Assembly: GCA_964347615.1 (NCBI GenBank)
Contig: CAYFZO010000006.1
Coordinates: 31,763-95,762, forward strand
Length of the DNA stretch: 64,000 bases
Reading direction: 5' to 3'
Origin: CAYFZO01 sp964347615
GTDB taxonomy: Bacteria; Pseudomonadota; Gammaproteobacteria; Poriferisulfidales; Oxydemutatoraceae
The notes beneath the pieces were generated by a model. That model searched no databases and was not told the origin of the DNA. It saw nothing but the letters and a program-made list of their open reading frames with translations. The first letter of the stretch is position 1, and the number at the start of each line of letters is the position of its first letter. Below, in pieces: positions 54,553-63,810 of the stretch. Position numbers and translations under genes: made by a program.

Positions 54553-54825
54553 CCGGTCGGCACTCAGGCTTGAACAAGGCGATGCCGGACGCGGGGCGGC
54601 AGACGTCGGCAGAGAAGGTTCCTGCGGCTTACGCGGGGCGGCGTTGCGGTGTTTGCGGCGCAACGGGCGGACCTGGGCGCACCTATTCGAACGCGCACGC
54701 GCGGCGCACTTCGTCGAGGGTCGCCTCGACGCTGACGACGACGTCCCGAGCTTGCGCAATCGCGACGTCGGGGTCTTTCAAGCCGTGGCCGGTCAAGGTG
54801 CACACGACGCTCGCGCCTTTCGGAA
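54553..54825 (-). repeat. Duplicate of thrC 3' end (likely assembly artefact)
   Basis: 273 bases that appear identical to 55013-55285 at an offset of 460. It includes the thrC stop (54683-54685) and codons for GLKDPDVAIAQARDVVVS. Upstream of 54825 the homology ends abruptly in GGAAAAAGAGGG. A third partial copy of its outer part lies at 54838-54912. Confidence 0.85.
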
Positions 54826-54912
54826 AAAGAGGGCGTCGGATGATCCGGGCAAGGGAGCCGGTCGGCACTCAGGCTTGAACAAGGCGATGCCGGACGCGGG
54901 GCGGCAGACGTC

Positions 54913-55012
54913 NNNNNNNNNNNNNNNNNNNNNNNNNNNNNNNNNNNNNNNNNNNNNNNNNNNNNNNNNNNNNNNNNNNNNNNNNNNNNNNNNNNNNNNN
55001 NNNNNNNNNNNN
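54913..55012. other. Scaffold gap (100 N)
   Basis: Exactly 100 unknown bases. Both flanks carry copies of the same sequence, so the gap may close a looped assembly path and not reflect real missing DNA. Confidence 0.98.
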
Positions 55013-55142
55013 CCGGTCGGCACTCAGGCTTGAACAAGGCGATGCCGGACGCGGGGCGGCAGACGTCGGCAGAGAAGGTTCCTGCGGCTTACGCGGGGCG
55101 GCGTTGCGGTGTTTGCGGCGCAACGGGCGGACCTGGGCGCAC

Positions 55143-56264
55143 CTATTCGAACGCGCACGCGCGGCGCACTTCGTCGAGGGTCGCCTCGACGCTGACGACG
55201 ACGTCCCGAGCTTGCGCAATCGCGACGTCGGGGTCTTTCAAGCCGTGGCCGGTCAAGGTGCACACGACGCTCGCGCCTTTCGGAATACGGCCGGAACGGG
55301 CGTCTTTGCTCAGCCCCGCGATCGAGATCGCCGACGCCGGTTCGCAGAACACGCCTTCGCACGAGGCGAGCAGCTTCTGCGCCGCAAGGATTTCCTCGTC
55401 GCTGCACTCGGCGAACCAACCGTCGGATTCACGCACCGCGGCTTCGGCCGGCTCCCAGCTCTGCGGATTGCCGATGCGGATGGCGGTCGCGACGGTTTCG
55501 GGGTTGTCAATCTTGTGTCCGCGCAAAAACGGCGCGGCACCGCTCGCCTGATAGCCGGCCATCCTGGGGCGCTTGGAGGTGAACGCGCCGCCGGCGCGGT
55601 ACGCGTCGCCCAGCGCGCGGCGCGCGTAGTCGGTCGCTTCGCTGTCTTCGCCGGCGGCTTCGCAATAGCCCATCCAGTACGCGGTGACGTTGCCGGCGTT
55701 GCCGACCGGCAGGCAGTGGTAGTCGGGCGGCCCGCCGAGCGCCTCGATGATCTCGAACGCCGCGGTCTTCTGACCCTGGAGACGGTACGGGTTGATCGAG
55801 TTGACGATTGCGAGTCCGGTCTCTTGTGCGATTTCCTTGACCAACTGCATACCCCGATCGAAGTTGCCTTTGATCTGGATCACCGTCGCACCCTCGATCA
55901 TCGCCTGCGCCAGTTTGCCGAGCGCGATCTTGCCGTCGGGTATCAGCACGAAAGCGGTCAGCCGCGCGCGCGCGGCGTAGGCGGCGGCGGACGCCGAGGT
56001 GTTGCCGGTCGAGGCGCATATCACCGCGCGCTTGCCTTCGTGCAGCGCCTGGGTGACCGCGACCGTCATGCCGCGGTCCTTGAACGAGCCGGTCGGGTTG
56101 AGCCCCTCGTACTTGACGAAGATCTCAAGGTCGATGCCGAGCTCTTCAGGCAGATTGTGCAGACGCAGCAGCGGCGTCGAGCCTTCGTCGAGAGTGACGA
56201 CGCGCGCGTCGTCGGCAATCGGAAGACGGTCGCGGTAGCGGGCGATGAGGCTGGCGTCGTTCAA
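55143..56264 (-). CDS. thrC: Threonine synthase
   Basis: A 373-residue PLP enzyme of the short ThrC class. The cofactor lysine is in LNPTGSFKDRGMTVAV; ICASTGNTSASAAAYA and PVGNAGNVTAYWMG bind phosphate. It forms threonine from phosphohomoserine. Its ATG overlaps the hom stop (ATGA). The intact 3' end is at 55143, and a spurious second 3' end lies at 54683. Confidence 0.96.
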   Translation of the reverse strand: MNDASLIARYRDRLPIADDARVVTLDEGSTPLLRLHNLPEELGIDLEIFVKYEGLNPTGSFKDRGMTVAVTQALHEGKRAVICASTGNTSASAAAYAARARLTAFVLIPDGKIALGKLAQAMIEGATVIQIKGNFDRGMQLVKEIAQETGLAIVNSINPYRLQGQKTAAFEIIEALGGPPDYHCLPVGNAGNVTAYWMGYCEAAGEDSEATDYARRALGDAYRAGGAFTSKRPRMAGYQASGAAPFLRGHKIDNPETVATAIRIGNPQSWEPAEAAVRESDGWFAECSDEEILAAQKLLASCEGVFCEPASAISIAGLSKDARSGRIPKGASVVCTLTGHGLKDPDVAIAQARDVVVSVEATLDEVRRACAFE

Positions 56265-57571
56265 TCCAAGGTCTCCACCCGGATCTTCACCGCGGGCGCG
56301 GTCACCGCGTCGAATCTTTCGATCTCGGCGAGCGCCGCGTTGAGGTTGCGTTCGCGTACGCGATGGGTAAGCAGCACCACCGGCACCGCGTCATCGGCAC
56401 CGCCGGACTCCTTCTGCAGCACCGCCTCGATGCTGATGTCGTGCTCGGCGAGCGAGCGCGTGACCTCCGCCAGCACGCCGACCCGCTCCTTGACCGTCAG
56501 GCGCAGGTAATACGCGGTCACCACGTCGGCGACGTCGATGACTTCGAGCTCGGACAACGCGTCGGGCTGGAACGCGAGATGCGGGACGCGGTTCTCAGGG
56601 TCGGAAGTCAACGCCCTGACCACGTCCACCAAATCGGCGACGACCGCCGAAGCGGTCGGCTCGGCACCCGCGCCCGCGCCGTAATACAGCGTCGGCCCGA
56701 CCGCGTCGCCGGTGACGACCACCGCGTTCATCACGCCTTCGACGTTGGCAAGCAGACGTTTGCGCGGCACCAGCGCCGGATGCACGCGCAGCTCGACACC
56801 CTCGTCGCTGCGCCTGGCGACGCCGAGATGCTTGATGCGGTAACCGAGTTCGTCGGCGTAGACCACGTCCTGCGGGTCGAGGCCGACGATGCCCTCGACG
56901 CAGACGCGCTCGAACTGCAACGGAATGCCGAACGCGATCGACGCCATGATCGTCAGCTTGTGCGCGGCGTCTATGCCCTCGACGTCGTAAGCCGGGTCGG
57001 CTTCGGCGTAGCCGAGCAGTTGCGCGCGCGCCAACGCGTCCTCGAACGAGCGACCCTCACTGCGCATCTCGGACAGGATGAAGTTGCCGGTGCCGTTGAT
57101 GATGCCGACCAGCCACAGGATGCGGTTGCCCGACAGCCCCTCGCGGATCGCCTTGATGATCGGCACGCCGGCGGCGACCGCGGCTTCGAAAGCGACCATC
57201 GCGCCGCGCTCGGACGCCGCGGCGAAGATCTCGTTACCGTACTGCGCGATCAGCGCCTTGTTCGCGGTAACCACGTGTTTGCCCGAGGCGAGCGCTTCAA
57301 GCGTCAGCTCACGCGCGGGACGCGAGCCGCCAATCAGCTCGACGACGACGTCGAGCGAGTCGTCGCGCACGAGCTCGAACGGGTCGCTGCAGACCTCGAT
57401 GCCGTCGAGCGAGACCGGGCGGCGCTTGTCCGGGTCGCGCACCGCGGCCTTGACGACCTCGATGCCGCGCCCGGCGCGGCGCACGATCTCGTCGGCGTTG
57501 CGCCGCAGAACCTCGAGCGTCCCGCAGCCTACGGTGCCCAGACCCAAGATGCCGACTCTAACGGGTTTCAT
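56261..57571 (-). CDS. hom: Homoserine dehydrogenase
   Basis: A 436-residue monofunctional enzyme: NAD(P) loop VGILGLGTVGCGTLEVL, TANKALIAQYG, GIINGTGNFILSEM and GYAEADPAYDVEGIDAAHK; a C-terminal ACT domain (YYLRLTVKERVGVLAEV) for threonine feedback. It lies between alaC and thrC, a conserved order. Confidence 0.97.
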   Translation of the reverse strand: MKPVRVGILGLGTVGCGTLEVLRRNADEIVRRAGRGIEVVKAAVRDPDKRRPVSLDGIEVCSDPFELVRDDSLDVVVELIGGSRPARELTLEALASGKHVVTANKALIAQYGNEIFAAASERGAMVAFEAAVAAGVPIIKAIREGLSGNRILWLVGIINGTGNFILSEMRSEGRSFEDALARAQLLGYAEADPAYDVEGIDAAHKLTIMASIAFGIPLQFERVCVEGIVGLDPQDVVYADELGYRIKHLGVARRSDEGVELRVHPALVPRKRLLANVEGVMNAVVVTGDAVGPTLYYGAGAGAEPTASAVVADLVDVVRALTSDPENRVPHLAFQPDALSELEVIDVADVVTAYYLRLTVKERVGVLAEVTRSLAEHDISIEAVLQKESGGADDAVPVVLLTHRVRERNLNAALAEIERFDAVTAPAVKIRVETLD

Positions 57572-57610
57572 GATTCTCCGGAAAAGTTGCCGCCGCCGTT
57601 GCCGCCGTCG

Positions 57611-58792
57611 TCATTGATGGGATTCCCGAAACATGCGCTTGACGTTGCGCAACGCCTGGCGGATACGATGCTCGTTCTCGATCAGGCTGAAGCGCACGTG
57701 CCCGTCGCCGTGGCTGCCGAAACCGACGCCCGGCGACACCGCGACCTGAGCGCGGTTGATCAGATGCTTGGAGAACTCGAGCGATCCCATCGCACGATAA
57801 GGCTCGGGTATCGGCGCCCACGCGAACATCGTCGCGCGCGGTTTCTCCACCGCCCAACCGAGGTTGTTGAGTCCGTCGCACAACACGTCGCGCCTTTTGC
57901 GGTAAGTCTCCTTGATTTCCTCGACGCAATCCTGCGGCCCTTCAAGCGCCGTGATTGCCGCCACCTGAACCGGCGTGAACAGGCCGTAGTCCAGATAAGA
58001 CTTGATCTTCTCAAGCGCCGCGACCAGCTCGCGGCAACCGCACGCGAAACCGACCCGCCAGCCGGGCATATTATATGTCTTGGACAACGAATAGAACTCG
58101 ACCGCGAGCTCGTCGGCGCCCGCCACCTGCAGGATCGAAGGCGCACGGTAGCCGTCAAAGACGATTTCGGCGTAGGCGACGTCGTGCACCACCCACAGGC
58201 GGTGCTCGCGTGCCAACTCGACGACCTTGTCGAAGAAAGGCAGCTCGACGCAACGCGTGGTCGGGTTGCTCGGAAAATTGAGAATCAGCATCTTCGGCTT
58301 CGGCCAGGCGTCGCGGATCAGCTTCTGCAAATCGGCGAAGAACGTCTCCTCCGATGACAACGGCACGTACAGAACGTCGGCACCGGCGATCACGCAGCTG
58401 TAGGGATGAATCGGATAGGCCGGCGCCGGCACCAGCGCACAGTCCCCCGGTTTCAGCGCCGCGAACATCAGGTGCGCGATGCCCTCCTTCGAACCGATGG
58501 TGACGATGGCCTGTTCCTCGGGGTCGAGCTCGACGTCGAAACGCCGCCGGTACCAGTCGCAGATTGCGCGACGCAGACGCGGGATGCCGCGTGAACTCGA
58601 ATAGCGATGGGTATCGCTTCTTTGCGCGACCTCGACGAGTTTGGCGACGACGTGCGCCGGCGCCGGACGGTCGGGGTTGCCCATGCCGAAGTCAATCACG
58701 TCGTCGCCGCGCGCGCGCGCCTCGGCCTTCAACCGGTTGACGATTGAAAACACGTAAGGCGGCAGACGCTCGACCCTTTCGAAACCGCTCAC
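57611..58792 (-). CDS. alaC: Alanine-synthesising aminotransferase AlaC-like
   Basis: A 393-residue class I aminotransferase. VIDFGMGNPDRPAP, LILNFPSNPTTRCVE and the PLP lysine in YSLSKTYNMPGWRVGFACG identify the AlaC branch commonly placed before hom-thrC. It converts pyruvate and glutamate to alanine. hom starts 39 bases downstream. Confidence 0.93.
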   Translation of the reverse strand: MSGFERVERLPPYVFSIVNRLKAEARARGDDVIDFGMGNPDRPAPAHVVAKLVEVAQRSDTHRYSSSRGIPRLRRAICDWYRRRFDVELDPEEQAIVTIGSKEGIAHLMFAALKPGDCALVPAPAYPIHPYSCVIAGADVLYVPLSSEETFFADLQKLIRDAWPKPKMLILNFPSNPTTRCVELPFFDKVVELAREHRLWVVHDVAYAEIVFDGYRAPSILQVAGADELAVEFYSLSKTYNMPGWRVGFACGCRELVAALEKIKSYLDYGLFTPVQVAAITALEGPQDCVEEIKETYRKRRDVLCDGLNNLGWAVEKPRATMFAWAPIPEPYRAMGSLEFSKHLINRAQVAVSPGVGFGSHGDGHVRFSLIENEHRIRQALRNVKRMFRESHQ

Positions 58793-58894
58793 GGAGTCAC
58801 CTCAACCGCCGTCGGACGTCGCCGTCGATGGGACGTGTCGTTGCGCCGGACGGCTTGGCAGGAAAAAACGCACGTCGTCGAAGCTCGAAAGAGT

Positions 58895-59470
58895 TCATAT
58901 CCAATAGTACAGCAAGATGGCCGCGGAGAAAGCGGCGACGGTCAGCCAGCCGTACAGATGAACCCGACGCTCGACCGCCGGCAGTATTTTCGGTCCCGCC
59001 CATCTGAGCAGCAACGCGACCAGAAAAAAGCGCGCGCCGCGCCCCACCAGCGACGCGACGACGAAAACCATGAAATTCTGTTCGAGTACGCCGGCGGCGA
59101 TGGTGAAAATCTTGTACGGAATCGGGCTGAAACCGGCGATGACGACCACGCCGGCGCCCCATTGGTCGAACCAAGCCCGGGCCTGCTCGTAACCCTCCCG
59201 GAAAGCGCCGCCTTCAAGCCACGAGGAAATCAAGTCGAACGCGAAATAGCCGATTGCGTACCCCGCAACGCCGCCGGCGACCGAAAACAAGGTCGTCATC
59301 GCCGCAAGGTACATCGCACGGTGCGGACGCGTCGCGCACATCGGCGCGAGCAGCACGTCCGGAGGCACCGGAAAGAAAGACGACTCGGCGAAACTCAACG
59401 CGAACAAATACTTGTCGGCGTCGGGGCGCAACGACCAATTCTTGACCTTATGGTACAGGAGCGTGAACAA
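58895..59470 (-). CDS. YqaA/DedA-type SNARE-associated membrane protein
   Basis: A 191-residue membrane protein. SFAESSFFPVPPDVLLAP and GFSPIPYKIFTIAAGVL with GRGARFFLVALLLRW are DedA/YqaA motifs including the conserved acidic and Arg residues. DedA-family members move phospholipid or undecaprenyl phosphate across the membrane. It follows alaC by about 100 bases with no clear coupling. Confidence 0.9.
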   Translation of the reverse strand: MFTLLYHKVKNWSLRPDADKYLFALSFAESSFFPVPPDVLLAPMCATRPHRAMYLAAMTTLFSVAGGVAGYAIGYFAFDLISSWLEGGAFREGYEQARAWFDQWGAGVVVIAGFSPIPYKIFTIAAGVLEQNFMVFVVASLVGRGARFFLVALLLRWAGPKILPAVERRVHLYGWLTVAAFSAAILLYYWI

Positions 59471-59503
59471 GGGCTTAAACGCCGAACGCGGAATTCGGCA
59501 CGG

Positions 59504-60301
59504 TCAATGCAGCCTGTTATAGGAAACGTCAATCAAGGAGAATCTTCTGTCGGATCTCACCGGGAAAGGGTAATAACAGAGAAGCTCGATCACGTCCGGG
59601 GTTACAAAATTGTCCGTCGAGATGATGGGCTTACGGTGTGCCGCCTCAACCAATCTGCACGCGCCTTCAGGCTTAATCATATAGCAGCAGGTTCCGGGCG
59701 CCATGCCGAAAGGAGAATAAATCTCTCTCCCTTCGGGATTTCCAAGCAGGCGGAAAACGCAACGAGCGATGCGGGTCATGAATCCGTCATTCGCGGCAAG
59801 GGAGATATGGTATCTGAATCTGAGCGGCGGAACCGGAGCAAGAAACTCGGCGTCGTGCTCAAGTATCATGATCGGCTGCCCCAACTCGATACATCGCAGC
59901 CACAGTTTATAGTGGGACGCAAAACACCCCGAGAGCGCGAGAGGATCGTTCAAACGCTCCTGCCAGTGCGCTCTTGTCAAGCCGTGCTCAAAGAAAAACT
60001 CCCGCGACTTATGCCTGTCTACACCGGGAAAGATCTCAAGGTTGTCGTCTTCCCCGTGTCGCTTTGCGGACTCGATGCAGCGTCGAGCGGCCTCGACCGA
60101 AGCCGGCACGTCGGTCAACGTGATGATGTATTTCTTGGCGGGCTTGACCGGTTTGACCGCGCGCAAACGAACGCGGACGATGGTGGTTCTGACCCAAACC
60201 CCTAGAATGCGCCTAAGCAGACGGAACAACCATCTTACGTCCTGACTGAAATTCATGCTGCGTTTTATCGTCTTGGGGAGCGAGGTTGAGTACAGCTTCA
60301 T
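59504..60301 (-). CDS. Family 25 glycosyltransferase, copy 1
   Basis: A 265-residue LOS/LPS-type glycosyltransferase: KKYIITLTDVPASVEAARR at the start of the domain, GCFASHYKLWLRCIELG and ILEHDAEFLAP (acidic metal site), and CCYMIKPEGACRLVEAA. It probably transfers a sugar to lipid-linked glycans on the cytoplasmic face. The start at 60301 (MKLYSTSLPKT) matches copy 2; the longer frame runs into copy 2's end. Differs from copy 2 at about ten residues, mostly C-terminal. Confidence 0.88.
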   Translation of the reverse strand: MKLYSTSLPKTIKRSMNFSQDVRWLFRLLRRILGVWVRTTIVRVRLRAVKPVKPAKKYIITLTDVPASVEAARRCIESAKRHGEDDNLEIFPGVDRHKSREFFFEHGLTRAHWQERLNDPLALSGCFASHYKLWLRCIELGQPIMILEHDAEFLAPVPPLRFRYHISLAANDGFMTRIARCVFRLLGNPEGREIYSPFGMAPGTCCYMIKPEGACRLVEAAHRKPIISTDNFVTPDVIELLCYYPFPVRSDRRFSLIDVSYNRLH

Positions 60302-60353
60302 GCTTTCACGTCTTATGCTTTCACGCCAACGCCGAACGCGGAATTCGGCACGG

Positions 60354-61151
60354 TCAATGCAGCCTGTTACGCGAAACGCCAATCAAGGAGAACCTTTTGT
60401 CGGGTCTCACCGGGAAAGGGTAATAACAGAGAAGCTCGATCACGTCCGGGGTTATAAGATTGTCCGTCGAGACGATGGGCTTACGGTGTGCCGCCTCAAC
60501 CAATCTGCGCGCGCCTTCAGGCTTAATCATATAGCAGCAGTTTCCGGGCGCCATACCGAAAGGAGAATAAATCTCTCTCCCTTCGGGATTCCCAAGCAGG
60601 CGGAAAACGCAACGAGCGATGCGGGTCATGAATCCGTCATTCGCGGCAAGGGAGATATGGTATCTGAATCTGAGCGGCGGAACCGGAGCAAGAAACTCGG
60701 CGTCGTGCTCAAGTATCATGATCGGCTGCCCCAACTCGATACATCGCAGCCACAGTTTATAGTGGGACGCAAAACACCCCGAGAGCGCGAGAGGATCGTT
60801 CAAACGCTCCTGCCAGTGCGCTCTTGTCAAGCCGTGCTCAAAGAAAAACTCCCGCGACTTATGCCTGTCTACACCGGGAAAGATCTCAAGGTTGTCGTCT
60901 TCCCCGTGTCGCTTTGCGGACTCGATGCAGCGTCGAGCGGCCTCGACCGAAGCCGGCACGTCGGTCAACGTGATGATGTATTTCTTGGCGGGCTTGACCG
61001 GTTTGACCGCGCGCAAACGAACGCGGACGATGGTGGTTCTGACCCAAACCCCTAGAATGCGCCTAAGCAGACGGAACAACCATCTTACGTCCTGACTGAA
61101 ATTCATGCTGCGTTTTATCGTCTTGGGGAGCGAGGTTGAGTACAGCTTCAT
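60354..61151 (-). CDS. Family 25 glycosyltransferase, copy 2
   Basis: A 265-residue near-twin of copy 1, same domain and motifs (ILEHDAEFL, GCFASHYKLW). Variation is confined largely to the last third (NCCYMIKPEGARRLVEAA; VSTDNLITPDVIELL), the region likely to shape acceptor choice. Located directly upstream on the same strand, so both come from one transcript. Confidence 0.88.
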   Translation of the reverse strand: MKLYSTSLPKTIKRSMNFSQDVRWLFRLLRRILGVWVRTTIVRVRLRAVKPVKPAKKYIITLTDVPASVEAARRCIESAKRHGEDDNLEIFPGVDRHKSREFFFEHGLTRAHWQERLNDPLALSGCFASHYKLWLRCIELGQPIMILEHDAEFLAPVPPLRFRYHISLAANDGFMTRIARCVFRLLGNPEGREIYSPFGMAPGNCCYMIKPEGARRLVEAAHRKPIVSTDNLITPDVIELLCYYPFPVRPDKRFSLIGVSRNRLH

Positions 61152-61176
61152 GCTTTCACGTCTTATGCTTTCACGC

Positions 61177-61454
61177 CAACGCCGAACCGGTGAAGCCGTG
61201 GCAAGGCACGAAACAAGGAGAACGCAACAAGCTCAACGTAATTCGGCCGACGTGATTCGCCCGAAGTGACTCGGGGACCCATTCTACCAAAAAACCGCAA
61301 CTAGACGGATGGACTTAGCTCGTAAGCAGACGATGATTCCGGTCTCCCGGAAATACATGAACGTCCACGCAGCGCCAACCGGACGCCGCGACGATGAAAC
61401 TCAGGGGAACGATGACCCCGATGGTCAAATCGGGTCAAATTGGGTCAAACCGGC
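61177..61454. other. Intergenic with GGGTCAAA-type short repeats
   Basis: 278 bases without a gene. Near 61424-61467 short units of GGTCAAA(T/C)CGG recur four to five times and run into the end of the third glycosyltransferase gene. The rest is unremarkable. Confidence 0.6.
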
Positions 61455-62351
61455 TCAAACCGGCTCTTGAGAAGAATCCGATGTTTCAATCGTAGAGATT
61501 CTTTCGTCCGGCACCACCGGGGAGGGATGATAATAAACAAGGTCCACGTTTTCCCTGCTCATAAAGCAATCCACTGCCGGGACGAATTGGCGAGACGCCG
61601 CTTCAACCAGTTTGCACGCACCTTCCGGCTTGATTGCGTAACAAGCGGTCCCCGGTATATACGGCCAAAGGTGAAGGACTTCCTTTCCTTCAAACTCTCT
61701 GAGCGCGTGAATAAATCTAAGGGTCGGGCGCAAAAATACCTCATTCACGCTGAGTGTGATCACGTGCTTGAACCTTAACGGCGGAATGAAAGTACGGAAC
61801 ACGGCGTCGTGCTCAAGCACGATAATCGGCTCTCCCAATTCGAGGCAACGCAGCCACAGCTTGTAGTGAGACGCAAAGCACCCGGCGGCGGCGGAAAGGT
61901 TAACCGGACGCAGCAACCGTCCTTGCGTTAAGCCGTGCCGAATGAAGAAGTCACGCACTTCACGTCTGTCTACGCCTGCGAAAATCTCCAGGCCGTCGTC
62001 TTCCCCGTGTCGCTTCGCGGACTCGATGCAGCGTCGCGCGGCTTCGACCGAAGCCGGCACGTCGGTCAACGTGATGATGTATTTCTTGGCGGGCTTGACC
62101 GGTTTGACCGCGCGGAGGCGAAAACGAACGGCAAGGGTCCTGGCCTTCCTAACCCACCCGGTTTTGAAAAAAAACTTCTTGACGTGCCGCCATAACGGGA
62201 TTTTTACTCTGCCTTTAAGTTCGCGCCACAGCTTTTCGTCGCTTGCGGGAGCGCCCAGCAAGCTAAATTCACGACTTAAATTATTGCGCCAACGCTGCAC
62301 CCGGTGCAACCGCAGCAAGAAATGGAACAGAAAGGAGGACAACCTCAACAT
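61455..62351 (-). CDS. Family 25 glycosyltransferase, diverged paralogue
   Basis: A 298-residue relative of the tandem pair with a different N-terminus and C-terminus. It keeps KKYIITLTDVPASVEAARR, GCFASHYKLWLRCLELG and IIVLEHDAVF. A block of about 120 bases (61995-62114) is almost identical to the duplicated copies while its flanks are clearly diverged, which suggests gene conversion. Its last codons run into the GGTCAAA repeats. Confidence 0.85.
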   Translation of the reverse strand: MLRLSSFLFHFLLRLHRVQRWRNNLSREFSLLGAPASDEKLWRELKGRVKIPLWRHVKKFFFKTGWVRKARTLAVRFRLRAVKPVKPAKKYIITLTDVPASVEAARRCIESAKRHGEDDGLEIFAGVDRREVRDFFIRHGLTQGRLLRPVNLSAAAGCFASHYKLWLRCLELGEPIIVLEHDAVFRTFIPPLRFKHVITLSVNEVFLRPTLRFIHALREFEGKEVLHLWPYIPGTACYAIKPEGACKLVEAASRQFVPAVDCFMSRENVDLVYYHPSPVVPDERISTIETSDSSQEPV

Positions 62352-62465
62352 AATTCAACTTCTATTTTACAAAAAGCTGCAACTTGGTTTACGCGCAAGC
62401 GGTAATCTCCCGACGTGATCTATAGAAACCAAAAGCCTCCGCTCATCGAAAGCTGAGGCACTCGA

Positions 62466-63485
62466 CTAAAGTTCAGGTGTACGCCGATTCATGGCGGCTA
62501 TTCGCCAGACCAGACCAATGGTGCAGAACATCGTTTTCCATGCAAATATCCCCAACGGCCGAAACAACGTCAAAGAAAAAGGCAACGGCTTGGATGAAAG
62601 CCACCCAGTTATTTTTTTTGCACAGTCCCAACTTTCCTGTTTGGAGTAAGGCAGCACGGCATAGTCAATGAAACATTCCAGCTTTACACAAAGATAAAGC
62701 AACCCCCTAAAAAATCGGAGGCTAAGACCGGATGACTCATCATGGAACATCTTCTTTGGAAAGGTATCGTGGTAGAGTCGCAGCTGCAACGATTCAAACA
62801 ACAACCTAGACAGTAACGGCCGATAAGGCAAGCATACGTACCCCCCGGTTTTCGAATTCCAAGCCTTGACCGCTTGATGTAAATCTTTTTGGTCGATAAA
62901 CCATACGTTTGTCTTCCCCCGGTATTCTTCATAAACACTAATCAACTTTTCGGAAACGTCTTCCGCCGTGCGGACACCGAACACGTCTCCCCAAACCCTT
63001 GAGCTAGCAACGTTATAGGCAATCGGAATTTGCTTAAGAATCCCTGTTCTTCTTTCCATTTCCCGCAGCTCGGTGACATTATCATCGGCAAAAGTTTGAA
63101 ACCACCGAACAAGATGTTGATAAGGTTCCTTATCGCTGACAAATGCATTGTCTGCAACGTGGCAAATACTGTCGTTGAAAATACGCCGGTTCATCGGCAG
63201 CAAGTCAACGTCGGTAATCATTACACCGCCTTCTTCGTTCAAAACGGCAGGGTACAACAATCGGATGTATTGACTGGTGAACTTAATCGGCACGCCCAAG
63301 AGAGGCGGAAAATGAATAAGATGCTCGCGATAAGGTTCAAGCTCCGCCGGCAACGTTTCGTGTATGAAAACCACCTTGACTTTGACCTCAGGGTACAGTT
63401 TTCGCCAAGTCTGAATAAACAGGGGCAAGCACCCGTAATAGGGTTGGTCAATGGTGCAGCTGGTTAAAACACAGGCTAGCTTCAC
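62466..63485 (-). CDS. Putative glycosyltransferase with DxD motif
   Basis: A 339-residue protein. CVLTSCTIDQPYYGCLPLF begins a GT-A-like domain and GVMITDVDLLPMNRR gives a clear DxD metal motif near residue 93; WFIDQKDLHQAV may hold catalytic acids. The C-terminal ~90 residues have hydrophobic stretches (FFRGLLYLCVKLECFIDY) suggesting membrane association. Composition is AT-richer than the chromosome. It is the last bacterial gene before the foreign-looking window end. Sugar and acceptor are unknown. Confidence 0.75.
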   Translation of the reverse strand: MKLACVLTSCTIDQPYYGCLPLFIQTWRKLYPEVKVKVVFIHETLPAELEPYREHLIHFPPLLGVPIKFTSQYIRLLYPAVLNEEGGVMITDVDLLPMNRRIFNDSICHVADNAFVSDKEPYQHLVRWFQTFADDNVTELREMERRTGILKQIPIAYNVASSRVWGDVFGVRTAEDVSEKLISVYEEYRGKTNVWFIDQKDLHQAVKAWNSKTGGYVCLPYRPLLSRLLFESLQLRLYHDTFPKKMFHDESSGLSLRFFRGLLYLCVKLECFIDYAVLPYSKQESWDCAKKITGWLSSKPLPFSLTLFRPLGIFAWKTMFCTIGLVWRIAAMNRRTPEL

Positions 63486-63607
63486 GTTCTAACCTCCTAG
63501 AGCATCCTTCAGCCTAAAAGGATGGATCGGGGAATGGGAGGGAACGTTATCATGTCACTGCGAAATTGGTACAATACTATGCACCATTTTCAAGAGGCGA
63601 CCACATC

Positions 63608-63635
63608 AAGTACAGTACATACATGTACTGTACTT
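63608..63635. repeat. 13-bp inverted repeat AAGTACAGTACAT
   Basis: AAGTACAGTACAT, two spacer bases and its exact reverse complement. A related TACATACGTACATGTAC palindrome occurs at about 63813-63830. These look like ends or cores of small non-autonomous elements. Confidence 0.75.
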
Positions 63636-63744
63636 GCATAAAACTCTTATCTAAATTGGTAAGCCTGACACATTACTAGTACATAGTTTCACTTTTCATT
63701 TCTGGAATGTGGCAGGATTGTATTTCAGTGTGGGTCATGCATTG

Positions 63745-63810
63745 GGGGATTCCTTTTGGTTGCCATGGTGATGTGCTTGGGACTTCCCTTTGGTTGCCAT
63801 GGCAATGTGC
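63745..63810. repeat. Imperfect ~36-bp tandem repeat with TTGGTTGCCATGG core
   Basis: Two adjacent units share CTTTTGGTTGCCATGG / CCTTTGGTTGCCATGG and a following ATGTGC. Such units are not seen elsewhere in the window and support a non-bacterial origin of the contig end. Confidence 0.75.

Larger units (their letters stand above)
59477..61176. repeat. 850-bp tandem duplication, two units
   Basis: Units 59477-60326 and 60327-61176 are nearly identical (a handful of substitutions near the 3' end of the encoded gene). Each unit carries one complete glycosyltransferase gene plus its upstream bases. The near-identity implies recent duplication, active conversion, or two alleles placed in tandem by assembly. 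Confidence 0.88.

Noticed and set aside
56363..58357. Plus-strand frame of about 664 codons opposite hom and alaC
   Set aside because: Antisense low-complexity translation; hom and alaC motifs are on the other strand.
59504..61151. The two glycosyltransferases as one long gene or transposon
   Set aside because: Each unit has its own start and stop; no terminal inverted repeats or transposase.
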